Shown one piece after another: positions 1 through 7,959 of a stretch of 64,000 nt of DNA. The notes below the pieces were generated by a model. It was not told where the DNA came from. It searched no databases and worked only from the letters and a program-made list of their open reading frames with translations. The position numbers and the translations under genes are program-made. This DNA comes from Megasphaera paucivorans (GTDB lineage: Bacteria > Bacillota > Negativicutes > Veillonellales > Megasphaeraceae), in assembly GCF_900103535.1 (NCBI RefSeq), contig NZ_FNHQ01000017.1:1-64000 (forward strand), read 5' to 3'. Every line of letters starts with the position of its first letter. Position 1 is the stretch's first letter.

Positions 1-1
1 C

Positions 2-739
2 CCGCAGATGCGGGATGCCGCGGAGGTAGTCTGCCGGACACTGGAAACGCATGGCGATGAAGGCGTAGAACTGTATGCACTGGTTCCCAACACCTACGGG
101 GCTAAGGCCGCCGCTGCTGCCGGACTGAGTGAAGTTGCGACGGTTATCTCTGTCAGTGAATCGCATAATAAGGCCAATATCAACCGGACGGTCGAAGAAT
201 CGCTGCAGGGATTGGAAAAAATGCGTCAGGCCCTGCCGGACCTGAATATCAATCTGTCCATGGCAACGGCTTTTACCTGTCCGTTTGAAGGGGTAACACC
301 GGTAGAAAATGTATTAAAGGTTATCCGGCGGGCGGCCGGGCTGGGAATCACCCGGTTCTGCCTGGCAGATACGATTGGGGAAGCCGATCCGAAGATGGTG
401 CGGGATACGCTGACCATCGTACAGCAGGTATTTCCGGATATTACGCTGGACGTGCATATTCACGATACGCGCAACATGGGAATTGCCTGTACCCTGGCAG
501 CCTTAGAGGCGGGTGTTGTCAACGTGCAGGCCGCACTGGGAGGATTGGGCGGCTGCCCCTTTGCCCCAGGTGCCTCCGGCAATGTCGCATCGGAGGATTT
601 GATTTTCATGCTGAACAAAATGGGTTTTGAAACGGGGATCGACTTTGACAAGATGCTGGCTGCCGCTAAATACGAACGGTCCGTCATTACGGGCAACTTC
701 AGCGGCCACCAGGTACATATCGGGGAACCCTGCAACTAA
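2..739 (+). CDS. Hydroxymethylglutaryl-CoA lyase-like protein, 3' part
   Basis: The gene is open from the window edge, so its N-terminus lies outside; 245 residues are visible. It is a DRE-TIM-barrel lyase/aldolase of the HMG-CoA lyase family, which cleaves a 3-hydroxy-3-methyl acyl-CoA to a ketone body and acetyl-CoA. Seen directly: the metal-binding HxH in DVHIHD, and the family cysteine signature GLGGCPFAPGASGN near the C-terminus. The true substrate could be a related hydroxyacyl-CoA. Its wobble positions are visibly richer in G and C than in the AT-rich genes that follow. An MFS carrier starts 36 bases downstream, so the two may share a transcript and the carrier may import the precursor; this is inference. 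Confidence 0.82.
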   Translation, partial: PQMRDAAEVVCRTLETHGDEGVELYALVPNTYGAKAAAAAGLSEVATVISVSESHNKANINRTVEESLQGLEKMRQALPDLNINLSMATAFTCPFEGVTPVENVLKVIRRAAGLGITRFCLADTIGEADPKMVRDTLTIVQQVFPDITLDVHIHDTRNMGIACTLAALEAGVVNVQAALGGLGGCPFAPGASGNVASEDLIFMLNKMGFETGIDFDKMLAAAKYERSVITGNFSGHQVHIGEPCN

Positions 740-775
740 TATTATAATCCGTATATATTGAAAGGAAGTGTCTTT

Positions 776-2077
776 ATGCAAAAGAAAACCAACTATCGCT
801 GGATAGTTATGGCAATCTTATTTATTCTTTATACGGTAGCGAATGCCGACCGTGCGAATTTGGGCTTTGCCCTTCCCTATATCCGTCAAGAATTTAATAT
901 GACGAATACAGAAGCAGGGGCTATTATTAGCTTTTTCTTCTTCGCATATGCGTTTTTCCAAATTCCGTCGGGTTTTTTGGTAAAAAAGTTTGGCAATAAA
1001 ATTATGTTTTGTTTAGGAATGGCGGTTACCTCTATTTGTACGGGATTAATGGCAATTGCACCTAATGCATTAGCTTTTAAACTTTGCCGTCTCGGTGTTG
1101 GAATTGGTGAAGCACCGGTAGCTATTTCCAGTTCTGGTACTATAAATAACTGGTTTCCTCCTAAAGAAAAAGGTACGGCGACGGGGATTTTTTTGGCGGG
1201 TTCCAAAATGGGACCTTTAGTCGTTCCTTTTATCTGTGCATGGATCATACAAATGTGGAGCTGGCATATGATTTTTGTTGGATTTATGATCCCGGGGCTG
1301 ATGTTGGCAGTGGTCTGGTATTTTCTTGTAGCCAATCGCCCACGTGAAAGCCGTTTTTGTAATGATGCAGAAGCTGATTATGTTGAACAAGGGGAAGCCG
1401 TTGTAAAAGAAGAAATAAAAAGTTCTTATAATATGAAATGGCTGGATAAAATTGTTCGTGCTAAGAAAGTAGTACCCCTTAGTTCGGCTAAAGAGGTATT
1501 TCGCTGCAAAGACATGTGGGCTATTGCAATAGGTTATTTCTTTGTTGTTGGGTTATCTAGTGTATTTATGTCTTGGCTGCCTTCTTATCTAGTTAATGTG
1601 AAGCATTTTGCTATTATGAAAACTGCATTTGTTGCTGCCGCACCATTTGCGGGTACGGTCGTAGGAAATTTCTTTGGCGGCTGGGCATCGGATCATATTT
1701 TTGGCAAACGCCGTAAACCGATGATGATGATTACAGCACTTTCGACTAGCGTATTTATGTATGCCATGCTTTCTGCTCCGGAAAGTCCGGTGCTTTTGGG
1801 ACTGTTGCTCTTTGGAGCTGGTGTATTTTTGGCATTTGGTTATTCTATGTATATGGCATATGGCATGGGACGTGCTGATCATAATACCTATCCCGTTGCT
1901 TTTTCTCTTGTTAATACAGGCGGTCAAATTGGCGGAGCTATCATGCCGCTGGTTGTTGGAGTTATTTTGGATAACTTTAGCTGGGATGCAGTTTGGCTGA
2001 CGATTGCGATTGGATCTCTGATTTGTTTTGCTGTAGTGTGTACGGCAGTTGAACCGGTAGATGATCCACTGGTATAA
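776..2077 (+). CDS. MFS transporter, anion:cation symporter (ACS)-like
   Basis: A 433-residue integral membrane protein with the hydrophobicity pattern of a 12-helix major facilitator carrier. The first helix starts at about residue 9. The motif FFFFAYAFFQIPSGFLVKKFG near residue 50, and the following GxxEAPVAI stretch, resemble ACS-family organic-anion carriers of the hexuronate, galactonate and glucarate type. The ATG at 776 is chosen because AAAGGAAG at 761-768 is correctly spaced before it; an upstream TTG at 758 lacks such a site. It probably imports a small carboxylate used by the preceding lyase. The substrate cannot be read from the sequence. Confidence 0.8.
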   Translation: MQKKTNYRWIVMAILFILYTVANADRANLGFALPYIRQEFNMTNTEAGAIISFFFFAYAFFQIPSGFLVKKFGNKIMFCLGMAVTSICTGLMAIAPNALAFKLCRLGVGIGEAPVAISSSGTINNWFPPKEKGTATGIFLAGSKMGPLVVPFICAWIIQMWSWHMIFVGFMIPGLMLAVVWYFLVANRPRESRFCNDAEADYVEQGEAVVKEEIKSSYNMKWLDKIVRAKKVVPLSSAKEVFRCKDMWAIAIGYFFVVGLSSVFMSWLPSYLVNVKHFAIMKTAFVAAAPFAGTVVGNFFGGWASDHIFGKRRKPMMMITALSTSVFMYAMLSAPESPVLLGLLLFGAGVFLAFGYSMYMAYGMGRADHNTYPVAFSLVNTGGQIGGAIMPLVVGVILDNFSWDAVWLTIAIGSLICFAVVCTAVEPVDDPLV

Positions 2078-2104
2078 ATTTTGCAATAATATCAATTCAT
2101 TGTA

Positions 2105-2162
2105 ATATACAACAACCGCAGTAACAGCGTATAGAATTTCTGTTACTGCGGTTGTTGTATAT
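2105..2162 (+). terminator. Long hairpin terminator after the MFS gene
   Basis: Two perfectly complementary 23-base arms (2105-2127 and 2140-2162) enclose a 12-base loop. The arm core is CAACCGCAGTAACAG. Only a weak T-rich tail follows, but the stem is very stable and sits between the carrier and the regulator gene. Confidence 0.75.
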
Positions 2163-2251
2163 ATAAAATGTTATATTCTTTATGATAAATTTGTGGTAAA
2201 ATTTATTTGTATATAATCGGGATGATAGTTGATATAAGGGAGACTATGGAC

Positions 2252-4162
2252 ATGAAACAGATATTGCTGATCGCGCCCTCGGAATTATTTGCATTGCGGG
2301 CTCAAGAAATTATTGATGAACGGGGTATGGAGGTTGATGTGCAGATTGCTGTACTGGAAGATGCTTTGGAGGTAGCACAGAAGGGCATCAGCCGGGGGGT
2401 TAAAGTTGTTATTAGCCGCGGCGGGACAAGCAGTTTTATCCAGCAGCATGTCCAGGTTCCGGTTATTGGTGTAAAATTAAACAGTGGCTGTTATATTGAT
2501 GCCTTCGAAAAAGCTAAGGATATAGAGGGTACTGTAGCCTTTTTTTCTTTTGACAAAATGGCAGATAGTGTGGAAACATTATGCTATTTATTAGATGTTA
2601 AAAGTCGGTATTATCGTATTACTAATTATGAAAGCTGCCAGCATATTGTGCAGCAAGCAATCAAAGATGGTGCAAAATTAGGGATAGGCGGTTCTGTAAC
2701 TAAAATATATGCTGAACAAAGCGGGTTGGATTATATTATGGTAGAAAACACGCGCGATGATATTGAACAAGCATTGGACTCGGCACAGCAAACACTAAAT
2801 TCTTTACTTTTAGAAGAAAAGCGCAAGCGTGATTTACAATTGCGCCTGCATCGGTATGAAGCTATTTTTAATTATACACATGACGGTATTATTGCTGTAG
2901 ATAAGCAGGGCAAAGTAGAAATTGTCAATAAACAGGCTGAAGAAATTCTTCCTTTGAAAAATAAACCGTATGAAGGGAAATATATTGAAGAAATTTTACC
3001 GAATACAAAACTTCCCGCTGTACTCCGGAATGGAGAAATGGAAACAGATGAACTGATGAAAGTACAAAATGTGATTATTAATACAAACCGCATTCCGATT
3101 ATGATTGATGGACATGTAGAAGGTGTTGTGGCTACTTTCCGGGATATTGAATCTATTCGTCTTAGTGAACAAAAAATTCGCAGTAATATGCATAAAAAAG
3201 GTCTTATTTCCAGATATCGTTTTCATGATATTATTGGAGAATCGAAAGCTATTAAACGGACGGTACGAATGGCAAAAGGATATGCGAAATCACAATCTAA
3301 CATTCTGCTTTTAGGTGAAATAGGAACAGGAAAAGAAATGTTTGCTCACTGTATTCATCATGAAAGCAATCGTAAAAAAGCCCCATTTGTAACCGTTAAT
3401 TGTGCGGATATATCTTCGTTGGCATTAAAAACCGAACTTTCCGGATTTGAAGAAGGATCATCCCCCTATGGTGTTTCGGGAAGTAAAGAGGGTGCTTTTG
3501 AAATGGCTCATGGTGGGACGATATTTCTTGATAAAATTGGAGATGCTTCTTTGGAAACACAAACCATGATTTTACGTGTTTTGGAAGAGCAGGAGGTTCG
3601 CCGTATTGGTGGAGATCATGTCATTCCTGTAGATGTAAGAGTTATTGCATCTACAAATAAAAATTTGCGGGATGAAATCTTATCAGGAACTTTTTTGGAA
3701 GAATTGTTTTATCGTCTTAGTGTGTTGACATTAGCGATTCCACCGTTACGAGATCGTGGCGATGACTATATGTTGTTCAGTGATGATTGGTTTCGTCGCT
3801 ACTTTAGTGCTGATTATTATAAATATGAACGTTCTATTCATATTATTATGGAACAATTGAAAGATTATTCTTGGAAAGGTAATATGCGTGAATTGTCTAA
3901 TGTGGTTGAACGGATTAGTGTTTTACTGCAAAATGATATTACTATTGAGGAAATTTTTTCGGCATTGCCGTTGAATACAAAAGATATAGAACAAAAAGAA
4001 GATGTTATGTTAGGAAAATGGACACGAGCATCTATATTAGAAGCATTGACCGTCAGCAAATTAAATATTTCTCGGACAGCACGCCTGCTTAACTGCAGCC
4101 GCAGTACTCTTTATAAAAAAATGAATGAATTTAATATTAAGATTACTAATATGAATCAGTAA
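2252..4162 (+). CDS. PrpR-type enhancer-binding-like regulator with degenerate AAA+ core
   Basis: The protein has 636 residues. In order: a PrpR_N sensor domain (about 1-165), a PAS domain (about 200-305), an AAA+ domain of the sigma-54 activator type (about 325-550) and a C-terminal Fis-type helix-turn-helix (SRTARLLNCSRSTLYKKM). Walker A is kept as GEIGTGKE near residue 354. The sigma-54-contact motif GAFTGA is replaced in exact register by GSSPYG near residue 401. Walker B reads IFLDKIGD instead of the usual LDEIG, and the first arginine of the FRxDLYYRL segment is lost (FLEELFYRL). It therefore probably does not remodel sigma-54 holoenzyme and may regulate like TyrR, through sigma-70; that is inference. 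AAGGGAG at 2236-2242 favours ATG 2252 over ATG 2246. Targets could be the flanking carrier or binding-protein genes. Confidence 0.85.
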   Translation: MKQILLIAPSELFALRAQEIIDERGMEVDVQIAVLEDALEVAQKGISRGVKVVISRGGTSSFIQQHVQVPVIGVKLNSGCYIDAFEKAKDIEGTVAFFSFDKMADSVETLCYLLDVKSRYYRITNYESCQHIVQQAIKDGAKLGIGGSVTKIYAEQSGLDYIMVENTRDDIEQALDSAQQTLNSLLLEEKRKRDLQLRLHRYEAIFNYTHDGIIAVDKQGKVEIVNKQAEEILPLKNKPYEGKYIEEILPNTKLPAVLRNGEMETDELMKVQNVIINTNRIPIMIDGHVEGVVATFRDIESIRLSEQKIRSNMHKKGLISRYRFHDIIGESKAIKRTVRMAKGYAKSQSNILLLGEIGTGKEMFAHCIHHESNRKKAPFVTVNCADISSLALKTELSGFEEGSSPYGVSGSKEGAFEMAHGGTIFLDKIGDASLETQTMILRVLEEQEVRRIGGDHVIPVDVRVIASTNKNLRDEILSGTFLEELFYRLSVLTLAIPPLRDRGDDYMLFSDDWFRRYFSADYYKYERSIHIIMEQLKDYSWKGNMRELSNVVERISVLLQNDITIEEIFSALPLNTKDIEQKEDVMLGKWTRASILEALTVSKLNISRTARLLNCSRSTLYKKMNEFNIKITNMNQ

Positions 4163-4214
4163 GATAAATTTCCATTTCATTCACATTAATATACAAAAAT
4201 ATTCGAAAAAAGCT

Positions 4215-4280
4215 AGACATTTTCAGATAAATTATTTATAATTATACCAAGTTATAAATATACTGAAGATGTCTTTTTTT
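4215..4280 (+). terminator. Intrinsic terminator after the regulator gene
   Basis: Arms AGACATTTTCAG (4215-4226) and CTGAAGATGTCT (4263-4274) pair with one wobble, and a run of T follows to 4280. A smaller AT-rich stem lies in the loop. Confidence 0.75.
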
Positions 4281-4364
4281 ATGTAAGAGTACCGGATGAG
4301 TCTTAGGGTGAGCATGTAGGGAGAAAATATCTTTGGTTATGGGGTAAAATGAGGAGGATATAGT

Positions 4365-5189
4365 ATGGGTCGAAAAAGGAAGATAATATGTTTATTGTCG
4401 GCAGTTCTGGCAGTGATTGTTATTACTGGCTGTGGACAGCAAAAAAGTGCAGAAAAAACGTCGAATCAGGATAATGCACCGCTTAAAGTTGCAACAAATG
4501 CTACCTTTGTGCCATTTGAATTTAAAAGTGAAGAAAATGGTGATTTTGCTGGATATGAAATGGATTTGATTCGAGCTGTTGGCAAAAAACTTAATCGAGA
4601 TGTACAAATTCAAGATATGGCTTTTAACGGACTGATTCCGGCATTGCAATCGGGTGAACTGGATGTAGCTGCTTCTGGTATGGCTATTACTAAGGAACGA
4701 ACAGATAAAGTATTGTTTTCTTCACCATTTTATGAAACGCGATTGGTAATTTTAGCTAAAAAGGGAAGCGGGATCCAATCAGAGGCTGATTTAAATACTC
4801 ATCGGATAGCGTGTCAAATGGGAACAATTGCTGCAGATTATATTCAGCAGATGGGGTTAAAAGCGAAACAATTTGACCATAATGCGGATGCGTTAATGGA
4901 TTTAAAAGTTGGCGGTTCGGATGCTGTTGTTGCCGCAAAACCGGTACTTGATTATTTTGCTGCTAATAATGGAAAAGATGATTTTGTAGTTATTCCTATA
5001 AAAGATACACCGAAACAATATGTAGCATTTGCTCTTAATAAACAAAATACAAAATTACAAAAAGAAATTGATGAAGCATTAGCAGAAATGAAAAAATCAG
5101 GGGAATTTCAGCAAATTTATAAAAAATGGTTTGGACATGAGCCAGAAACATTGCCGGTTACAACGGAAGATGCTCTTCAGGCAAAATAA
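4365..5189 (+). CDS. Amino-acid ABC transporter substrate-binding lipoprotein (copy 1)
   Basis: A 274-residue extracytoplasmic solute-binding protein of the polar amino-acid type (SBP family 3, GlnH/HisJ-like). A signal peptide ends in the lipobox ITGC with the lipidated Cys at residue 23. The mature part begins LKVATNATFVPFEF and contains the family stretch GYEMDLIRAVGK and the hinge DVAASGMAITKERT. Ribosome site GAGGAGG at 4351-4357. It lies 30 bases before a close paralogue, but no permease or ATPase gene is adjacent, so it must borrow a transporter encoded elsewhere or act as a sensor. The ligand is not determinable; glutamine, glutamate or arginine are typical of the family. Confidence 0.88.
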   Translation: MGRKRKIICLLSAVLAVIVITGCGQQKSAEKTSNQDNAPLKVATNATFVPFEFKSEENGDFAGYEMDLIRAVGKKLNRDVQIQDMAFNGLIPALQSGELDVAASGMAITKERTDKVLFSSPFYETRLVILAKKGSGIQSEADLNTHRIACQMGTIAADYIQQMGLKAKQFDHNADALMDLKVGGSDAVVAAKPVLDYFAANNGKDDFVVIPIKDTPKQYVAFALNKQNTKLQKEIDEALAEMKKSGEFQQIYKKWFGHEPETLPVTTEDALQAK

Positions 5190-5219
5190 TTATTTTATCA
5201 TATTAGGGAGGATATACTT

Positions 5220-6029
5220 ATGAAATTAAAGAAACTTATGACTATTTTGTTAACTACTGTTATAACAACTGCTGTACTTACCGGCTGTGGGCAACAGGAA
5301 AATGCAAAAGATGCGCAGAAAAAACCATTAAAGGTTGCAACGAATGCTACGTTTGTTCCATTTGAATTTAAAGGAGACGGCGATTCGGATTATAAAGGAT
5401 ATGAAGTGGATATGATTCGTGCTGTGGGCCGTGTTATGGGACGTGACATTGAATTTAATAATATACCTTTTAGTGGAATTATTCCTATTATTCAATCAGG
5501 TGATATGGATGTAGCGGCTTCAGGTATGACTATTACAAAAGAACGAGCAGGAAAAGTTTTATTTGCGGCTCCATTTTATGAATCTAAATTAGTTATTTTA
5601 ACAAATAAAAATAGTGGGATTAAATCAGTTGAAGATTTAAAAAATCATAGCGTTGCGGTGCAAATGGGAACAACGGCTGCTGATTATGCTCAAAATTTGG
5701 GCCTTAAGACAAAACAGTTTGATCATAATGCGGAAGCTCTTATGGAATTGAAAATTGGTGGATCGGATGCTGTTATTGCGGATAAACCTGTTGCGGACTA
5801 TTATGTCGCGACGGAAGGCAAGGGGGAAGATGTTGTTATTCCTATTCCAGATTCAAAAAAGGAATATTTAGCGTTTGCTATGAATGCTAAAAATAAAGAT
5901 CTGCAGAAAGAAATTAATGCAGCTATTGCAAAATTAAAGGAAACGGGTGAGTTCCAGCAAATTTATAAAAAATGGTTTAATGTTGACCCCGGTGATTTAC
6001 CGAAAACAGCAGAAGAAACATTGCAATAA
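5220..6029 (+). CDS. Amino-acid ABC transporter substrate-binding lipoprotein (copy 2)
   Basis: A 269-residue paralogue of the preceding gene, again with a lipobox (LTGC, Cys23) and the same LKVATNATFVPFEF opening. Long identical blocks such as KQFDHNA and EFQQIYKKWF show tandem duplication. Differences in the N-lobe (for example NNIPFSGIIPIIQSGD where copy 1 has QDMAFNGLIPALQSGE) suggest the two copies may bind different ligands. AGGGAGG at 5205-5211 is the ribosome site. The pair is probably co-transcribed and ends at the strong hairpin at 6164-6219. Confidence 0.88.
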   Translation: MKLKKLMTILLTTVITTAVLTGCGQQENAKDAQKKPLKVATNATFVPFEFKGDGDSDYKGYEVDMIRAVGRVMGRDIEFNNIPFSGIIPIIQSGDMDVAASGMTITKERAGKVLFAAPFYESKLVILTNKNSGIKSVEDLKNHSVAVQMGTTAADYAQNLGLKTKQFDHNAEALMELKIGGSDAVIADKPVADYYVATEGKGEDVVIPIPDSKKEYLAFAMNAKNKDLQKEINAAIAKLKETGEFQQIYKKWFNVDPGDLPKTAEETLQ

Positions 6030-6116
6030 AGTTACAAGGAATAAAAATTTTGTGTTCTTAATGTTGTAAAAAAAAGTTATGAGTATATGGAAGTGTATGA
6101 TAGTAATAATATTTTT

Positions 6117-6142
6117 ATCGCCATCCAATCATGGATGGCGAT
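6117..6142 (+). terminator. Small hairpin after the binding-protein pair
   Basis: Arms ATCGCCATCC (6117-6126) and GGATGGCGAT (6133-6142) form a 10-base-pair stem with a 6-base loop. There is no good T run after it, so it may only assist the stronger hairpin downstream. Confidence 0.45.
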
Positions 6143-6163
6143 TGTTATATCAATAATAAAAAC

Positions 6164-6232
6164 GAAACGACATAAATTTTCAAGGAATTATCTTACTTTC
6201 CGGAAATTTATGTCGTTTCATTTTTTGTGTTT
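6164..6232. terminator. Bidirectional terminator between convergent genes
   Basis: Perfect 16-base arms (6164-6179 and 6204-6219, core GAAACGACATAAATTT). A T-rich tail follows on the plus strand, and on the minus strand the sequence CGTTTTTATT follows. It separates the plus-strand binding-protein genes from the minus-strand symporter. Confidence 0.85.
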
Positions 6233-6234
6233 TA

Positions 6235-7650
6235 TTAATTTATGTCATTATTTTTTTTAGGGGGAATAATAGGTGTATGGTCTAGTATGCGGACGAGTAA
6301 CAAAGTAATAATACAAATAACCCATTCAAAATAAATTACGTGTGGTAAAAATCGTATTGTTGGGCAAATCTGCCAAAGAAATAAACCTAAGATTCCAATC
6401 AAAGTTGTATAAAAAGCTGTGTTTTTACGACAAAGACCAGGAAAAAATAAAGTGCATAGAAAAACTAATGTAAATGCAGTAGTTAGACTTAAACCAATCA
6501 TCATTACTTTAACAATACCTACCGCGTTAAAAGCTAGCCATAAGGTCCCTATCCCAATAAGAAGGATAACAAGCCGATTGATTTTTAAAAACTTTTCATT
6601 TGTTACATTAGGGTTGAAAAAACGTTTATATATATCTTGAGAAATCAGTGTTCCTGCACCTAAAAGTATTGTGCAAGCTGTTGATACATCAGCGGCCCAT
6701 AAAGCAGCAAGAGTGATTCCGGAAGAAAAAGGATCAAGGCTCATAATGATTTGTGGTAAGGCTAATGTAGGATTTAATTCAGGAAATTGTGCTTTTGCAG
6801 CGAGACCGAGTATGGCAGAAAAAAAACCAATTGGAAATATCATAATGCCACCTAAAATAAATCCGTTTCGAGCTGACTTGGAATTTTTGGCACCACATGC
6901 GATCTGGACAGGTCCTTGCGCTGTAATAGCTTGGGAAACCATAACTAGAATCCAACCAAGAAGGACGGCAACTCCTAATCCACCCATTGGACTAAACCAA
7001 TCGAAAGGAGCAGCTGGTAGTTTTGATTCAATGCCGCTAAGTCCACCGTCCCGAATTAGAATCATGATCATAGAGTAAAGAATTCCAATGTAAATAAGAG
7101 AAACGCTGAGTACATTAGATAGTCCGGAAGACCAAAGCCCACCAATGGCCGTTATGCCAATAAATACGATAGCACTGGTAATCATGCCACCATGCATAGA
7201 AAATATATTGGGCATCAGAGTTGAAAGAATAGAACCGCCAGCGACATATTGCAGGGAAGTAATACAAATCATGATGAGGGCTAGGCCAACGACACTAATG
7301 ACACGTGCTTTTTGATCATAACTTCGTTCAAATAGTTCAGGAATGGTAGTGCAATTTAATTCGCGGTATTTTCCTGCCGCTAAAATTCCCATAACAATGG
7401 CTCCGATAGACCAAGCCCCATTATACCATCCTGCGGCAAAACCGATTTTAGTGGCACTTTCGGCAACTCCAACCGTTGAAGCAGCACCAACTGCGAGTCC
7501 GGTAACACTTACAGCAACAAGTCCGGTACTTAATTTGCGGCCGGCAAAAAGATATTCTGTTGGATTTTTATCGGCTCTTTTTTTTACGTAAAATGATATA
7601 GCGAATAATAAGATAATATATAGTATTACAATTGCTAATTGAATAGACAT
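6235..7650 (-). CDS. Sodium:solute symporter family (SSF) transporter
   Basis: A 471-residue membrane protein with about 13 predicted helices. The N-terminus is out-facing, and the family region GLAVGAASTVGVAESATKIGFAAGWYNG, which forms the sodium and substrate core in SSF carriers, spans roughly residues 53-80. It takes up an unknown solute with Na+. The start has an excellent ribosome site (AAAAAGGAGG) 9-10 bases before the ATG. It is monocistronic, with its own promoter at 7738-7766 and a terminator shared with the convergent binding-protein genes. Candidate operator repeats lie in its leader. Confidence 0.85.
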   Translation of the reverse strand: MSIQLAIVILYIILLFAISFYVKKRADKNPTEYLFAGRKLSTGLVAVSVTGLAVGAASTVGVAESATKIGFAAGWYNGAWSIGAIVMGILAAGKYRELNCTTIPELFERSYDQKARVISVVGLALIMICITSLQYVAGGSILSTLMPNIFSMHGGMITSAIVFIGITAIGGLWSSGLSNVLSVSLIYIGILYSMIMILIRDGGLSGIESKLPAAPFDWFSPMGGLGVAVLLGWILVMVSQAITAQGPVQIACGAKNSKSARNGFILGGIMIFPIGFFSAILGLAAKAQFPELNPTLALPQIIMSLDPFSSGITLAALWAADVSTACTILLGAGTLISQDIYKRFFNPNVTNEKFLKINRLVILLIGIGTLWLAFNAVGIVKVMMIGLSLTTAFTLVFLCTLFFPGLCRKNTAFYTTLIGILGLFLWQICPTIRFLPHVIYFEWVICIITLLLVRILDHTPIIPPKKNNDIN

Positions 7651-7680
7651 GCTATATCGACCTCCTTTTTTTTTACAAAT

Positions 7681-7728
7681 TTAGCACTAAACACTTTCAC
7701 ACTGTAAAGCTTGTTAGCACTAAAGTGC
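7681..7728 (-). promoter_or_regulatory. Repeated element in the leader of the SSF gene
   Basis: The 11-mer TTAGCACTAAA occurs at 7681-7691 and 7714-7724, with starts 33 bases apart (about three helical turns). The second copy is part of GCAC-TAAA-GTGC (7717-7728), a short inverted repeat. Both copies lie between the predicted transcription start and the start codon, so a repressor operator is plausible; the protein is unknown. Confidence 0.4.
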
Positions 7729-7737
7729 ATTACTTAT

Positions 7738-7766
7738 ATTTTAGAATGAATTTAAAATAATTACAA
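7738..7766 (-). promoter_or_regulatory. Promoter of the SSF symporter gene
   Basis: Reading the minus strand: -35 TTGTAA (7766-7761), a 17-base spacer, -10 TAAAAT (7743-7738). Confidence 0.6.
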
Positions 7767-7790
7767 CTGTTTATAAATATTATTTTTAAA

Positions 7791-7806
7791 TGTTTCACGT
7801 GAAACA
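7791..7806. other. parS: parS centromere site 1 (intergenic)
   Basis: TGTTTCACGTGAAACA is a perfect 16-base palindrome identical to the canonical ParB/Spo0J-binding sequence. It lies between the symporter promoter and the copA terminator hairpins. The cognate parAB genes are at 27.1-28.8 kb. A second identical site lies 409 bases away. Confidence 0.95.
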
Positions 7807-7818
7807 TTTAATTTATAT

Positions 7819-7856
7819 AAAGACTACTCATATAAATTAAAATGAGTATAGTCTTT
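7819..7856. terminator. Hairpin between copA and the SSF promoter
   Basis: Arms AAAGACTACTCAT (7819-7831) and ATGAGTATAGTCTTT (7842-7856) pair with a two-base bulge. With the next hairpin it separates the copper operon from the symporter. Confidence 0.45.
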
Positions 7857-7865
7857 AAATTAATT

Positions 7866-7909
7866 AAAGCTCGCATAAATCTGATATATTTTCAGATCCT
7901 GCGAGCTTT
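7866..7909 (-). terminator. Terminator hairpin after copA
   Basis: Arms AAAGCTCGCA (7866-7875) and TGCGAGCTTT (7900-7909) enclose a second small stem. It is followed on the minus strand by an AT-rich stretch, about 50 bases past the copA stop. Confidence 0.55.
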
Positions 7910-7959
7910 AAGCAATAGATATTACAAGATGTTCAATTAAATAAATTGTAGTTGCATTG

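Noticed and set aside
886-1335. 149-codon open frame on the minus strand inside the MFS gene
   Set aside because: It is the antisense shadow of a clear membrane protein, with low-complexity composition and no ribosome site.
1332-1350. CCCACGTGAAAG resembling a third parS
   Set aside because: Only the central CACGTGAAA matches; the left half-site is lost, so ParB binding is unlikely. Other CACGTG occurrences at about 17862, 35858 and 58284 also lack the flanks.
2163-2251. Search for a sigma-54 (-24/-12) promoter near the PrpR-like regulator
   Set aside because: No TGGCAC-N5-TTGC-like sequence with acceptable match was seen in this gap or in 4163-4364.
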